In this document: one piece after another, positions 1 through 10,828 of the stretch
Layout of the letters: each line of letters begins with the position of its first letter
Numbering within the stretch: the first letter of the stretch is position 1
From: Snodgrassella sp.
Lineage (GTDB): Bacteria; Pseudomonadota; Gammaproteobacteria; Burkholderiales; Neisseriaceae
Length of the DNA stretch: 45,889 bases
Assembly (NCBI GenBank): GCA_024103515.1
Contig: JAGGIK010000012.1
Span: 1-45,889 of the forward strand
Direction: 5' to 3'
Position numbers and translations under genes: made by a program
Notes under the pieces: generated by a model
What the model saw: the letters and a program-made list of their open reading frames with translations, nothing else
Database searches by the model: none
What the model was told of the DNA's origin: nothing

Positions 1-343
1 CAAACCATTTGGTCATTTCCATGGCTACCTGAGTGGCATTGCCGCGTGCCAGTTCGAAATACTGGCTTAATGTCAGGTTGGCTGCATCAAAACCAAAGCG
101 TGCAGGAATGGCGCCAAGTGCACACAGGGTATCCAATACGTGGTCGTAATAGGAAAAGTCGCCTACGGGTAGCAAATCTGCGCCGGCTGCAATCTGAGTT
201 GCCCAGTTTTTCTGGCGAATATCGGCAGCAATCTGGCGCAGTTCGGCTTCACTTTTGCTGCCTTTCCAGAAAGCTTCAACCGCAAATTTTAATTCTCGTT
301 TGGCGCCAACACGTGGGTAACCAGACAGATGGAATGTATTCAT
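1..343 (-). CDS. metE: Cobalamin-independent methionine synthase MetE (5' part only)
   Basis: Translating the minus strand from the ATG at 343-341 gives a protein that begins [20 protein letters not shown], the typical MetE N-terminus (SGYPRxGxxRELKxAxE), followed by the conserved [14 protein letters not shown] segment. Only the first 114 or so of about 755 residues are present; the gene runs off the left edge. MetE transfers a methyl group from 5-methyltetrahydropteroyl-tri-glutamate to homocysteine in the cytoplasm, the last step of methionine synthesis. An AGGAAC ribosome-binding site lies just upstream of the start. The gene diverges from metR, the classical arrangement in which MetR activates metE. 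No disruption is visible in the part seen. Confidence 0.93.
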   Translation of the reverse strand, partial: MNTFHLSGYPRVGAKRELKFAVEAFWKGSKSEAELRQIAADIRQKNWATQIAAGADLLPVGDFSYYDHVLDTLCALGAIPARFGFDAANLTLSQYFELARGNATQVAMEMTKWF

Positions 344-640
344 CTCTATTGTTCCTATTGTGAATGAGTAATTACCGATATCAGTTAGTGTGCGACAGTT
401 ATGTCATAGCGACAAGCGATAATTTTTGCTGTACTGCATGAATATTTTTAATATATATTTTAATTCTATATTCCAATAATATATGCCGTATTGGTTATTT
501 TTCTGATCGATACTTTTATTATCAGGTTTTTATCTGCATAATACTTAAAATGGTTAAAGATATTTAAATTTAAAAAAATAGGTTATATGAGTTTTTAATT
601 TATGATTGTGATCAATTATTTTAATATGGAGTGAGAACAT
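344..640. promoter_or_regulatory. metE-metR divergent control region
   Basis: This AT-rich 297-bp gap separates the divergent metE and metR starts and must hold both promoters. The known MetR site is TGAA-N5-TTCA. One copy with a single mismatch (TGAATATTTTTAA) is at 439-451. I see no perfect copy, so the operator is only suggested. A GGAGTGAG ribosome-binding site precedes metR. Confidence 0.4.
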
Positions 641-1573
641 ATGGAGTCGATTGTTGAATTACGTCATTTACGCACATTGCTGGCGCTACAGGAAACAGGT
701 AGTGTATCGATGGCGGCCAAACGGGTTTTTCTGACGCAATCGGCATTATCACATCAGATACGAGTATTGGAACAATATTTTGGTACTCCGTTGTTTGAAC
801 GAAAATCCAACCCGATTCATTTCACACCAGTGGGAGAGCGCTTGTTGCAACTGGCACGAGACATCTCACCATTAGTGACAGTGGCCGAGCTGGACATCAC
901 TCAATTGATTGAAGGAGAAGCAGGGGAATTGCGAGTTGCAGTGGAGTGTCATACCTGTTTTGACTGGCTGATGCCAGCGATGGATAAATTCCGCCCTTTA
1001 TGGCCGAAAGTGGAACTGGATATTGTGTCAGGTTTTCAAGCTGATCCGGTTGGATTATTGTTGACTCATCGTGCCGATCTGGCGATTGTATCCGAATATG
1101 CACCGCAACCCAGTATTGTTTTTCAGCCACTTTTTGCCTATGAAATGGTCGGTATTTGTGCTAAAAATCACCCTTTGGCCGATAAAAGTATATGGCAGGC
1201 AGAAGATTTTAGTGATGAGACGCTGATCAGTTATCCAGTACCAGACGATATGCTGGATTTATTACGCAAAGTGCTCAAGCCTGCCGGTATTCACCCAGCT
1301 CGTCGCAACAGTGAATTAACCATTGCGATTATTCAACTGGTCTCCAGCCGGCGTGGAATTGCTGCTTTACCTTATTGGACGGTTATACCTTATCTAGAAA
1401 AAGGTTATGTGGTCGCCCGACAGATCGGTACTATGCCGTTACAGAGCGAATTGTATGCTGCTATACGTGAAAATGATCAGGATAAGAGTTATCTGGAAAA
1501 TTTTTGTCAAATTGTACGAGAAAACAGTTTTGCTGATCTACCTGGCTTAAGCACGCTTAGTATACCAAACTAA
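641..1573 (+). CDS. metR: LysR-type transcriptional regulator MetR
   Basis: This 310-residue LysR-family regulator has the N-terminal winged helix-turn-helix (about residues 6-65, with the typical AAKRVFLTQSALSHQIRVLE) and a C-terminal effector domain. The stretch VECHTCFDWLMPAMDKFR at about residues 100-117 is characteristic of MetR, which senses homocysteine and controls metE and related methionine genes. The divergent metE next to it supports the assignment. The ATG at 641 is preceded by GGAGTGAG at good spacing. Length is normal for the family (about 300-320). No break is seen. Confidence 0.93.
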   Translation: MESIVELRHLRTLLALQETGSVSMAAKRVFLTQSALSHQIRVLEQYFGTPLFERKSNPIHFTPVGERLLQLARDISPLVTVAELDITQLIEGEAGELRVAVECHTCFDWLMPAMDKFRPLWPKVELDIVSGFQADPVGLLLTHRADLAIVSEYAPQPSIVFQPLFAYEMVGICAKNHPLADKSIWQAEDFSDETLISYPVPDDMLDLLRKVLKPAGIHPARRNSELTIAIIQLVSSRRGIAALPYWTVIPYLEKGYVVARQIGTMPLQSELYAAIRENDQDKSYLENFCQIVRENSFADLPGLSTLSIPN

Positions 1574-2364
1574 TGTTTTTACTCAATAATATCAATTTGA
1601 TGAATAGAGTAGAGTCGGAGGGATTGTGCTAAATTAGTAAGTACGCTACTGCTCGCTTATTACCACTAACGTACCTTGGCAATGCTGTATTGTTCTGACT
1701 AGATCGGAGATACTAAAATGGGTTGATAGGATTCAGCATAATTTTACCGTCGGCAAAACCTACTGCGTTTGGTTGGTACAAGGCCTCATTGACTAATTCC
1801 CAGACATAACAACGGTTCAGAACAGATGAATGCTACAGGCAGTACCAATTTAGTTGTCTGCTGCCGAAACTGGCTAAGCTGTCACTGACATAGATAAATC
1901 AGCCTCTGATTAAAATGGAGTGGTTGAAAAATGTTATGATAAACGTTTGTTTTAAAATATCAGATTCGTGCTTTACTCATTGGTTTATTGCATTAAATGA
2001 ATGCCTGATTAAAGCAGATAGAATAGTTAGAGCTACGTATTCTATGGTGAAAGCGTGCATGACCTCAATAATATTCAAGCCGAACTGATGCTAAACGGGC
2101 AAATCAGCAAACTGGTATCTTCCATAGCCTTTTTTCTGACTCACAAATGAATAAAGAGTCTATATAGTGCCCGCTTTTGCGGAGCTTTCAATCAAAGCCC
2201 ATGTCTTGCGGTGTAATATGATAACTTTTTTAATTTCATCTGGCTATGATGATTAGAAAATTGATTCAATAAATTCGCTTTTGCGGCGTTATTGTATTAT
2301 TAGTCAAAACAGATAAATTATAACAGCTCAGGTTTTTTTTAGCTTAATCAGCTACAATAGGCTT
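1574..2364. other. Spacer with a possible gene fossil
   Basis: There is no intact gene in these 791 bp. On the minus strand an open stretch at 1713-1832 reads as coherent protein (ending GFADGKIMLNPINPF, then TAG), which suggests the tail of a decayed gene. I do not recognise the family. The rest shows neither a convincing reading frame nor an RNA gene. Confidence 0.4.
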
Positions 2365-4584
2365 ATGGAAAATTTATCTTCTGCCGATCTGTTGACCGGC
2401 CTTAATCATGAACAACTGGCTGCAGTAACCTGGCCACCACAAGCAGCGCTGGTACTGGCCGGTGCGGGTAGCGGCAAAACTCGGGTACTGACCACACGCA
2501 TTGCATGGCTGTTACAAACCGGACAAGCAAGTATTCACAGTGTCTTAGCCGTTACCTTTACTAATAAGGCCGCGCGTGAGATGCAATTACGTCTGAGTAC
2601 CTTGATGCCGTTTTCTGTTCGTGGCATGTGGCTGGGGACATTTCACGGTCTATGCCATCGTTTTTTACGATTACATTATCAGCAAGCCCAGTTGCCCAAA
2701 GCCTTTCAGATTTTGGACAACGCAGACCAGTTGGCGGTAATCAAACGGCTATTGAAGCAGCTTAATATTGCCGAAGAAATCATTGCTCCACGTAGCTTAC
2801 AAGGCTTTATAAATGCTCAAAAAGAAGCTGGTCTGCGCGCATCAAGTCTGCAGGCCAATGATTCGCATGAGTGTCGCTTGATCGAATGTTATGCCAGTTA
2901 CGATCAGTTATGTAGACAGGAGGGAATTGTAGATTTTGCTGAACTGATGCTGCGTAGTTATGAGGTGCTGCAAACAGATGCTATATTGCGCACGCATTAT
3001 CAGAACCGCTTTAACCATATCCTGATTGATGAATTTCAAGATACCAATAAGTTGCAATATCAGTGGCTAAAATTATTGGCCGGTGATCATGCAGCTATAT
3101 TCGCTGTTGGTGACGATGATCAGAGTATTTATCGTTTTCGTGGGGCTGAAGTTGAGAATATGACCCGTTTTATGCGTGAATATAAAGTCAGCGAACCAAT
3201 CAAACTAGAACAGAACTATCGTTCCGTAGGCAATATTCTGATTGCCGCCAATGCCGTAATTGCAAACAATGCCTCGCGTCTGGGTAAAAATTTACGTACT
3301 GAAGCTGGTATCGGTGAAAAAATCCGGGTTTTTAAGGCGATTAATGATGTTGAAGAAGCCCAGTTTGTGGTAGATGAAGTTAAAGCATTACATCGCGAGG
3401 GGCTAAGTTACATACAAATAGCTGTACTATATCGCAGTAATGCACAATCTCGGGTTTTGGAGCAGACACTATTCCGTGCCGGTCTGCCATACAAAATTTA
3501 TGGTGGTTTGCGTTTCTATGAGCGACAGGAAATTAAACATGCGCTGGCTTACCTGCGTTTGGTCGTCCATCCGGATGATGATAATGCCTTGCTGCGAGTG
3601 ATTAATGTGCCAGCTCGCGGTATTGGCTCACGTACCATCGAAAATATTCAGGCCGCCGCCACTCAGGATAACAGCTCACTATGGCAGGCAGTAAAAAAGT
3701 TGGCATTAAAACACAATAAAATTGGTATTTTTGTGCGTCTGATTGAACAGCTACAGGCACAAACCACTCATACTTCACTGCCTGAACTGATGGCATCAAT
3801 TATTTATGATTGTGGTCTGATCGAGCATTATCGCTCTCAAAAAGGTGAACAGCAGGAACGTATTAATAATCTGGAAGAATTAGTTAATGCAGCAATTGCA
3901 TTCAGACCGGAAGATTTTGTTTTTGAATCTCCAGCTGATGAACCTGTAAACAGCCCGTTATCTGCTGCTTTAGCCTTTTTAAGTTCAGCATCACTGGAAG
4001 CTGGTGAACATCAGGCCGGTGAGGGGGAAGAAGCATTGCAACTGATGACTGTTCACGCCGCTAAGGGACTGGAGTTTGATGCGGTCTTTCTAACCGGACT
4101 GGAAGAAGGTTTATTCCCAAGTGAATTCAGTTTGGCTGAAAGAAACGGGCTTGAGGAAGAAAGACGGTTAATGTATGTAGCCATTACTCGGGCTCGTAAA
4201 CGCCTGTATTTAAGCATGGCAGAACAGCGACTATTGCATGGCAAAACTCATTTTGCCTTGTCTTCCCGATTTGTGGACGAAATTCCGCATGAGGTGTTGC
4301 TGCATCTGTCTGCTCATCCTTCCAGTTTGGTCAGCAGACAGCAGTCCACTGTGCGCACTAATCCATTTCACAGTCGCAGTAAGCTGGCTGAAACACCAGC
4401 AAATGATGATTTTGATGGTTTCCAACTTGGGCAAAATGTTCATCATACACGCTTCGGTACCGGTGTAATAATTGATGCCAGCCATAAGGCTGAAGGTGCT
4501 AATTTGATCATCAATTTTGGCAAACAGGGAATTAAAGAACTGAATACCATATTTGCCAAAGATAAATTGACTATTTTATCGTAA
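2365..4584 (+). CDS. uvrD: DNA helicase II UvrD
   Basis: This 739-residue superfamily 1A helicase acts in nucleotide excision repair and mismatch repair by unwinding 3'-5'. Visible motifs in order: Q-motif region LNHEQLAAV (13-21), Walker A GAGSGKT (33-39), motif Ia AVTFTNKAAREM, Walker B ILIDEFQDTN (about 219-228), motif III DDDQSIYRFRGA, motif IV around QNYRS, motif V TVHAAKGLEFD and motif VI EEERRLMYVAITRAR. VRGMWLGTFHGLCHR after motif Ia and the C-terminal Tudor-like segment (LGQNVHHTRFGTGVI) favour UvrD over Rep. Length fits UvrD (about 720). The ribosome-binding site is weak. The HIT gene follows after 52 bp and may be cotranscribed. Confidence 0.93.
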   Translation: MENLSSADLLTGLNHEQLAAVTWPPQAALVLAGAGSGKTRVLTTRIAWLLQTGQASIHSVLAVTFTNKAAREMQLRLSTLMPFSVRGMWLGTFHGLCHRFLRLHYQQAQLPKAFQILDNADQLAVIKRLLKQLNIAEEIIAPRSLQGFINAQKEAGLRASSLQANDSHECRLIECYASYDQLCRQEGIVDFAELMLRSYEVLQTDAILRTHYQNRFNHILIDEFQDTNKLQYQWLKLLAGDHAAIFAVGDDDQSIYRFRGAEVENMTRFMREYKVSEPIKLEQNYRSVGNILIAANAVIANNASRLGKNLRTEAGIGEKIRVFKAINDVEEAQFVVDEVKALHREGLSYIQIAVLYRSNAQSRVLEQTLFRAGLPYKIYGGLRFYERQEIKHALAYLRLVVHPDDDNALLRVINVPARGIGSRTIENIQAAATQDNSSLWQAVKKLALKHNKIGIFVRLIEQLQAQTTHTSLPELMASIIYDCGLIEHYRSQKGEQQERINNLEELVNAAIAFRPEDFVFESPADEPVNSPLSAALAFLSSASLEAGEHQAGEGEEALQLMTVHAAKGLEFDAVFLTGLEEGLFPSEFSLAERNGLEEERRLMYVAITRARKRLYLSMAEQRLLHGKTHFALSSRFVDEIPHEVLLHLSAHPSSLVSRQQSTVRTNPFHSRSKLAETPANDDFDGFQLGQNVHHTRFGTGVIIDASHKAEGANLIINFGKQGIKELNTIFAKDKLTILS

Positions 4585-4636
4585 CCACATACTGGAAGTG
4601 GTACAAAGCTAATAACCAGACTAAAAAGGAAAAAAT

Positions 4637-5071
4637 ATGCAGCCATACGATCAGAATAATATTTTTGCCAAAATCCTCCGTGGTGAAATTCCATGTCATA
4701 AAGTATATGAGGATAATCATACCTTGGCTTTTATGGATGTCATGCCACAAGCCAAGGGTCATGTATTGGTTATTCCAAAATTTGAAGCGGTAGAACTGAC
4801 AGATATGAATTCTGAATTCATTCAGGCTGTATTCAGTACCGCACAGAAAATCATCTGTGCACAGCGCAAAGTTTTACAACGTGAGGGGATTGTACAGCTT
4901 CAGTTATCCGGAAAAGAAGCAGGTCAATCAGTATTTCATTATCATATTCATTTGATTCCCGCTTCTGTGCATGAATTGGGTAAACATGAAGGTAGGGTAG
5001 CCGATCAATCTGAGCTAGCCACACTGGCTGCGCAATTATCCGCAGAATTAGATCAGCCGACCATAAAGTAA
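4637..5071 (+). CDS. HIT-family nucleotide-binding hydrolase
   Basis: This 144-residue histidine-triad protein carries the signature HYHIHLIP, with H101, H103 and H105, and the N-terminal IFAKILRGEIPCHKVYED typical of the HIT/HINT branch. Family members hydrolyse nucleotide phosphoramidates or dinucleotide polyphosphates in the cytoplasm; the middle His is the nucleophile. The exact substrate cannot be told from sequence. An AAGGA ribosome-binding site lies 8-9 nt before the ATG. The gene sits 52 bp after uvrD on the same strand. Confidence 0.88.
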   Translation: MQPYDQNNIFAKILRGEIPCHKVYEDNHTLAFMDVMPQAKGHVLVIPKFEAVELTDMNSEFIQAVFSTAQKIICAQRKVLQREGIVQLQLSGKEAGQSVFHYHIHLIPASVHELGKHEGRVADQSELATLAAQLSAELDQPTIK

Positions 5072-5078
5072 TATCAAA

Positions 5079-5206
5079 TTATCCACAAATTTATCCACAG
5101 AAAATTAATCTTAATAACGGTAAATTAATTCATTAAACATTTTATTTACAGTAATTTATACAATACATATTATTTAGTAAAACTTAACTCTGTAATTTTA
5201 TCCACA
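5079..5206. promoter_or_regulatory. Cluster of three exact DnaA boxes
   Basis: TTATCCACA, the high-affinity DnaA box, occurs exactly at 5079-5087, 5091-5099 and 5198-5206, all on the plus strand, in the AT-rich gap between the HIT gene and dnaJ. The first two are 12 bp apart in start position, close to one helical turn. The gap (5072-5434) holds no gene that I can see. The cluster could regulate a neighbour or titrate DnaA. Confidence 0.55.
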
Positions 5207-5434
5207 TACATTATTATAATTAAGACCAATTAATGCTGTTAAGTTGTCTGTTACAGTAAATGCGATTTTTGTGCAAAGGCTGACGAAACTAACCGGGCAA
5301 ATCCGGCCATAGATATGGTACTAAGCAATATTTATGGTCATATATAGTTATTTATACTGATGTGGTTCACTTATTTTGATTATTTTCGATTCATCAGATC
5401 GTCAATTCCATCCAAATTAAGAGCTACCGCGTTG

Positions 5435-5466
5435 AAAAAACCCACTGATTAGTCTAAATCAGTGGG
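5435..5466 (-). terminator. Rho-independent terminator of dnaJ
   Basis: The plus strand has CCCACTGATT (5441-5450), a 6-nt loop and AATCAGTGGG (5457-5466): a perfect 10-bp stem. On the minus strand it is followed by six T residues (5440-5435). It lies 30 bp after the dnaJ stop codon. Confidence 0.9.
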
Positions 5467-5495
5467 CTTAATTTAAAATTGATGCCTAACAAAAA

Positions 5496-6661
<1,166 letters not shown>

Positions 6662-6814
6662 GCAAAACCGGATAATAGAAATGCAACCCATATATGGGCT
6701 GCATCTATAAATACAAGACCTTAATTAAAAGTTATTTTTGTATGCGTTTTCTTTTTCAGCAAATCAACCGTTCGGAAAACCATCACACCTACTCACCACC
6801 ATTACTCTAATTGA

Positions 6815-8698
6815 TTACGCCTTTTCATTAGCAAGTGGCATCAAAGCATTCATATAATTCAAGCTAATACTGATCTGAACCAGATCAATACCTGTTATGG
6901 CAATTTTCATCCGGCTTTTCGGCATGGCATCCACCGGTATACCATGTACCCGTCCCATCAGCGGTAAACCTTCAATTCGGACCAAATCATCACGAATCAA
7001 CTGTCCAGTAAGCTCCTGTATTCCTTCTTGTTGAATGTATATCAGGCTCCAGTAAGCTTCCATTTGCCGCTGAAACTCACTATAAGCATTGTAGGTCGAT
7101 TCAAAATCACGCAAGGCAGCAAACAGCATACTTTCCTGTGGTACAAAACGTGGCTGGGTATCCGGTTCAAGCAAACTGATTAATTGCTTTTGATTGATAT
7201 AGTCTGCTCCACGTCGCAACGGCGAAGAGAACCAGGCATAATGTTGAACGCCTAGACCAACATGTGGTTCTGATTGTGTACTCATCCGTACCCGCCCCGT
7301 GGGCTGCACCCTAAACAAGCATGCTACTTTAGCATTATGCAGCATTTCTGCCCACGTACTATTAGCATAAATCATCAACTCACTAACCAGAGTATCTATA
7401 GGCGAACCGCGTTGACGTACCTTGATCTGGACATGTTCATCCTTATCAACCACAATATTATAATCATATTGTGGCTGGCGGTCTGGGTCATATTTACCTC
7501 TAGCCTTCATTCTGGCAATAGCAAAATCATACATCCAGTTCATTGCATGATGATGCGGGAAAGCTTCATTGGAGCTGTGAGGCTGCTCTGGTAAAAATGC
7601 CTGCTCAATATTCTGAATACGCAAGTTATTGACTATATGAATTGCTTCAAGCTTCGTTTCCGTCCGAACCACCTCAAACTGCGGATCCACCTCAACATAC
7701 AGACTGATCGCTGGACGTAATTTTCCTTCATCTAAGCTGAAAGCTGCAATCCAGCTTGATGGTAACATAGTAATTTTTCCACCGGGGTAGTAAACTGTGC
7801 TTTGGCGCTCAAACACCCGTTTTTCCAATGGTGATTCAGGTAAGATTGCCAGCGAAGGCACAGCGATATGCAGACCCAGTAATTTATTGCCGTTTGGTAA
7901 ATTCTGTAAGCTGGTGGCATCATCCACTTCAGTTGTGTCCAAATCGTCAATTGAAAAAGCCTGTACTGCATCTTCTGCAATGGGTAAATTTGGAATTTCT
8001 GGTAAAGGATAATCTTCTGTGTCCAAACCTTTGGGAAACTGAGTCAGCAAAAAACCATCAAGAAAATATTCAGGTAAACTGGGGACAGCACCCACACTTT
8101 GCAGCAAAGCAAATGGTGATGTTTTTTTCTGCTCAGCCGCCTTCACCACTGCCTTATAAGTCAAGCTTTGCTTATTAGGTGCATGTAAAATCAACTTGGT
8201 ATCTGCCGCTATTTCCGTAGGCAATGTTCCAGCTAATAACGCTTCTACCCATGCATTAACCTGTGCTTCCTGCTGTTTTTTACGTTCAATCGCAGCCAGC
8301 GCCTGATGGAGTATATCTTCAGGCGCAGCTTTAAAGATCCCTTTACCTTTGCGGTAAAAATAAATCGGTACTGCATATAATGCGATTAAAATAGCGGCCT
8401 GCTCAACCTTACTGACTTCACTGCCAAAATATTCTGTCGCCGCTTCTTGGGCTGTAAATTCAGCCTCACTATCTACCACAGCTTCCCACAATAGATTGAC
8501 GTCAATACCTGCTGCAATTGTTGTTGCAGTTTGTAAAAACTGTGCAGCATCTTCGTCAAACGACATAAATACATGAGTAGATTTTATTTTTGCCCGTTTG
8601 CCATGCTGCGTATTTACCAGAAAAGTAGTGCCATTTTCCTGTACCACCTCCGCTACTTTAAACTGTCCGGATTCTTCATAAAAGATATGTTTACCCAT
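6815..8698 (-). CDS. RNB-domain exoribonuclease (RNase II/R superfamily)
   Basis: This 627-residue protein carries an RNB catalytic domain. The segment FSIDDLDTTEVDDATS (about 248-263) supplies the metal-binding aspartates (D251, D252, D254, D259, D260), GLHIAVPS follows, and YAWFSSPLRRGADYINQ near residue 490 is the usual YxxFTSPxRRxxD motif. These enzymes degrade single-stranded RNA 3'-5'. The first 240 residues are a divergent N-terminal region without an obvious cold-shock domain, and the C-terminus has a short S1-like tail. It differs from E. coli RNase II and RNase R and resembles the shorter RNB proteins of betaproteobacteria. dnaJ follows on the same strand after 212 bp. Confidence 0.87.
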   Translation of the reverse strand: MGKHIFYEESGQFKVAEVVQENGTTFLVNTQHGKRAKIKSTHVFMSFDEDAAQFLQTATTIAAGIDVNLLWEAVVDSEAEFTAQEAATEYFGSEVSKVEQAAILIALYAVPIYFYRKGKGIFKAAPEDILHQALAAIERKKQQEAQVNAWVEALLAGTLPTEIAADTKLILHAPNKQSLTYKAVVKAAEQKKTSPFALLQSVGAVPSLPEYFLDGFLLTQFPKGLDTEDYPLPEIPNLPIAEDAVQAFSIDDLDTTEVDDATSLQNLPNGNKLLGLHIAVPSLAILPESPLEKRVFERQSTVYYPGGKITMLPSSWIAAFSLDEGKLRPAISLYVEVDPQFEVVRTETKLEAIHIVNNLRIQNIEQAFLPEQPHSSNEAFPHHHAMNWMYDFAIARMKARGKYDPDRQPQYDYNIVVDKDEHVQIKVRQRGSPIDTLVSELMIYANSTWAEMLHNAKVACLFRVQPTGRVRMSTQSEPHVGLGVQHYAWFSSPLRRGADYINQKQLISLLEPDTQPRFVPQESMLFAALRDFESTYNAYSEFQRQMEAYWSLIYIQQEGIQELTGQLIRDDLVRIEGLPLMGRVHGIPVDAMPKSRMKIAITGIDLVQISISLNYMNALMPLANEKA

Positions 8699-9633
8699 AA
8701 CGCCTACTTAAACCAATTAAACCACTTATTAACTCACCAAACACAATGAGAAATTATCTATTCGTTCGATTATAAACGAATGTTCTGCAATTGAAGTTCG
8801 CTACTGTGCTCCAGAATTATTTTTATCATTTTTCAATGGCCCAGATAATGCGTGATCAGGCTGACAAAAATCCCCTCTCTCATTGCATTAATAGCATCAA
8901 AATCATCACAAAGAAAATAGTTCTATGTACTTATTTACGATATAACAATTAAAGAAATTCAGCACAGTAAATTAATCATTTATCCAGCATTATGCTTTAA
9001 AAGCAGTATTATAAACAATAAATTTATTTAAAAATGCAAAGAAAGAATCATTGAAATTGAATTTTAGAATTAGCTAATAAATAGCAAAATGTCAAAAATA
9101 AATATCATAATTCAGATTTGAACACGTCATTAAAACCTTATTATAGTCGAGCTTATGAACAATATATTTACACTAAACAATCTAATTTTTGCAACTAAAT
9201 TTTACCTTATTTTGTAATTATTAAAATATTATTCTAAATTTTCCATATCATCTAAAAAAAAGTATATTCTATCTATACTGAACTGTATTATTCAAATTTA
9301 ACTAAATTTAAATTTTATTTGAACCTTAAATCAGACAATATATTATATTAACAAATAATATTTAATTATTAAATAACATTGGTTTATATCATAATTTAGA
9401 AGCAATAAAAAGTCAAAATTAAAATAAGGGTTCTAAAATATAGATGAATCATAAGATTGTTAATGCTGTTAATAATTTTTCATCAGCACAGTGTTGTTGC
9501 AAAATATCTAAAACCCTGTAAATTACAGTGATTTTTACACCATATACCACAGTAGCAATCCGATTATCCCAGCATCTACAGCAACATTCATTAAGTGAGT
9601 GTTACAATATCCATCAAACATCTTGAAGAAATC
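8699..9633. other. AT-rich spacer, nothing recognised
   Basis: About 930 bp between the divergent RNB gene and xseB. It is very AT-rich and full of stops in all frames. It must hold the promoters for both directions. I see no gene, RNA or clear repeat. Confidence 0.5.
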
Positions 9634-9867
9634 ATGAACATGAAAAAAATAACGCCCAAAAACTATAAAGAAGCTCTAACCCAACTGGAAAAAATCACTG
9701 AATCAATGCAAAACAATGATTTACCTTTGGAAGAGGCATTAGCTGCCTATCAGCAAGGCCAAGAATTAGTACAATACTGCCAACAGAAGCTTGCCGAAGT
9801 TGAGCAGAAACTACAGGTTTTTGATAACGGTGAACTCAAGGAGTTAAAACTTGAAGCAGGCGAGTAA
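9634..9867 (+). CDS. xseB: Exodeoxyribonuclease VII small subunit
   Basis: This protein of about 77 residues has the XseB pattern [20 protein letters not shown] followed by [32 protein letters not shown]. It forms the helical small subunit of exonuclease VII with XseA, which degrades single-stranded DNA. The frame is open from a GTG at 9595, but the ATG at 9634 has a GAAG just upstream and gives the usual family length; ATG 9640 is a third option. The 3' end overlaps ispA by 17 bp, the common xseB-ispA arrangement. xseA is not in the window. Confidence 0.9.
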   Translation: MNMKKITPKNYKEALTQLEKITESMQNNDLPLEEALAAYQQGQELVQYCQQKLAEVEQKLQVFDNGELKELKLEAGE

Positions 9868-10747
9868 ATTTGATATCTGGCAACAACAGGCAAAAGCTCA
9901 GGCTGAATTAACTCTATCCAGACTACTGCCGCCAGAAAATCTGATTGAAGCAGACCTCATCGCAGCAATGCGCTATTGTACTTTGGAAGGAGGGAAGCGT
10001 CTGCGTCCCATGCTGGTTTTAGCCGCTGCAGAACTGGGTAATGCAGACACCAAGGCCGTTGAATATGCATTGGCAGCAGTGGAATGCATTCATATTTATT
10101 CATTGGTGCATGATGATATGCCAGAAATGGATAATGACAGGCTACGCCATGGCAAACCCACCTGTCACATCCGCTATAACCAAGCAACAGCATTACTAGT
10201 AGGTGACGCCCTGCAAACCATGGCTTTCACTCTGCTCAGCACACCCACTTCGTTGCAGCCGTCGCGACAACTACACATGATCCAGACACTGGCTAAAGCC
10301 ACAGGATGTACAGGTATGGCCGGCGGACAAGCTATTGATCTGGCTCATGTTGGTAAAAAAATTGATCAGGCTGGACTTGAACAGATGCATCAGCTTAAAA
10401 CAGGAACTTTGATCCGCGCAGCAATAGCTCTGGGCGGTCTGTGCTGTGAAGATGTGGATGATGTAGCACTTTGCGCACTAGACCTGTACGCAATCAAGCT
10501 GGGACTGGCCTTTCAAGTAATTGACGACGTGCTGGATTATGAGCAGGAAACCAGCGTATTGGGGAAAACAGCAGGCAAAGATGCTCAAGCCAACAAACCT
10601 ACTTACGTTAGTTTAATGGGACAAACAGCAGCACGACATTATGCTGAGACATTGATCAATCAAGCTATTGATGCCCTAAGCAAATTCGACCAGCGTGCAG
10701 ATCATTTACGCGCATTGGCACAATTTGTAATTGCTCGTAACCATTAA
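9851..10747 (+). CDS. ispA: Farnesyl diphosphate synthase (geranyltranstransferase)
   Basis: This 298-residue trans-prenyltransferase condenses isopentenyl diphosphate with dimethylallyl and geranyl diphosphate to make farnesyl diphosphate, the precursor of undecaprenyl carrier and quinone side chains. The first Asp-rich motif is DDMPEMD (88-94) and the second is DDVLD (225-229); GGKRLRP near 47-53 is also typical. The start is TTG at 9851, inside xseB, with AAGGAG at 9838-9843 at ideal spacing; no other start fits the conserved N-terminus. The first Asp-rich motif continues NDRLRHG where many relatives have DDDLRRG, a mild deviation. Confidence 0.94.
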   Translation: MKQASKFDIWQQQAKAQAELTLSRLLPPENLIEADLIAAMRYCTLEGGKRLRPMLVLAAAELGNADTKAVEYALAAVECIHIYSLVHDDMPEMDNDRLRHGKPTCHIRYNQATALLVGDALQTMAFTLLSTPTSLQPSRQLHMIQTLAKATGCTGMAGGQAIDLAHVGKKIDQAGLEQMHQLKTGTLIRAAIALGGLCCEDVDDVALCALDLYAIKLGLAFQVIDDVLDYEQETSVLGKTAGKDAQANKPTYVSLMGQTAARHYAETLINQAIDALSKFDQRADHLRALAQFVIARNH

Positions 10748-10785
10748 GCCAATATTCCTACCACACCTAGCTTCGGAATAAAGAT

Positions 10786-10828
10786 TGATAACGGTCATTG
10801 TGACTTTATTCACACATAACCGTTATCA
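10786..10828. repeat. Hairpin after ispA containing a DnaA-box-like site
   Basis: Perfect 10-bp arms TGATAACGGT (10786-10795) and ACCGTTATCA (10819-10828) flank a 23-nt loop with its own short GTGA/TCAC pairing. The loop and arm junction contain TTATTCACA (10806-10814), which fits TTATNCACA. It may act as a terminator of xseB-ispA, but there is no T-run. Confidence 0.5.
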
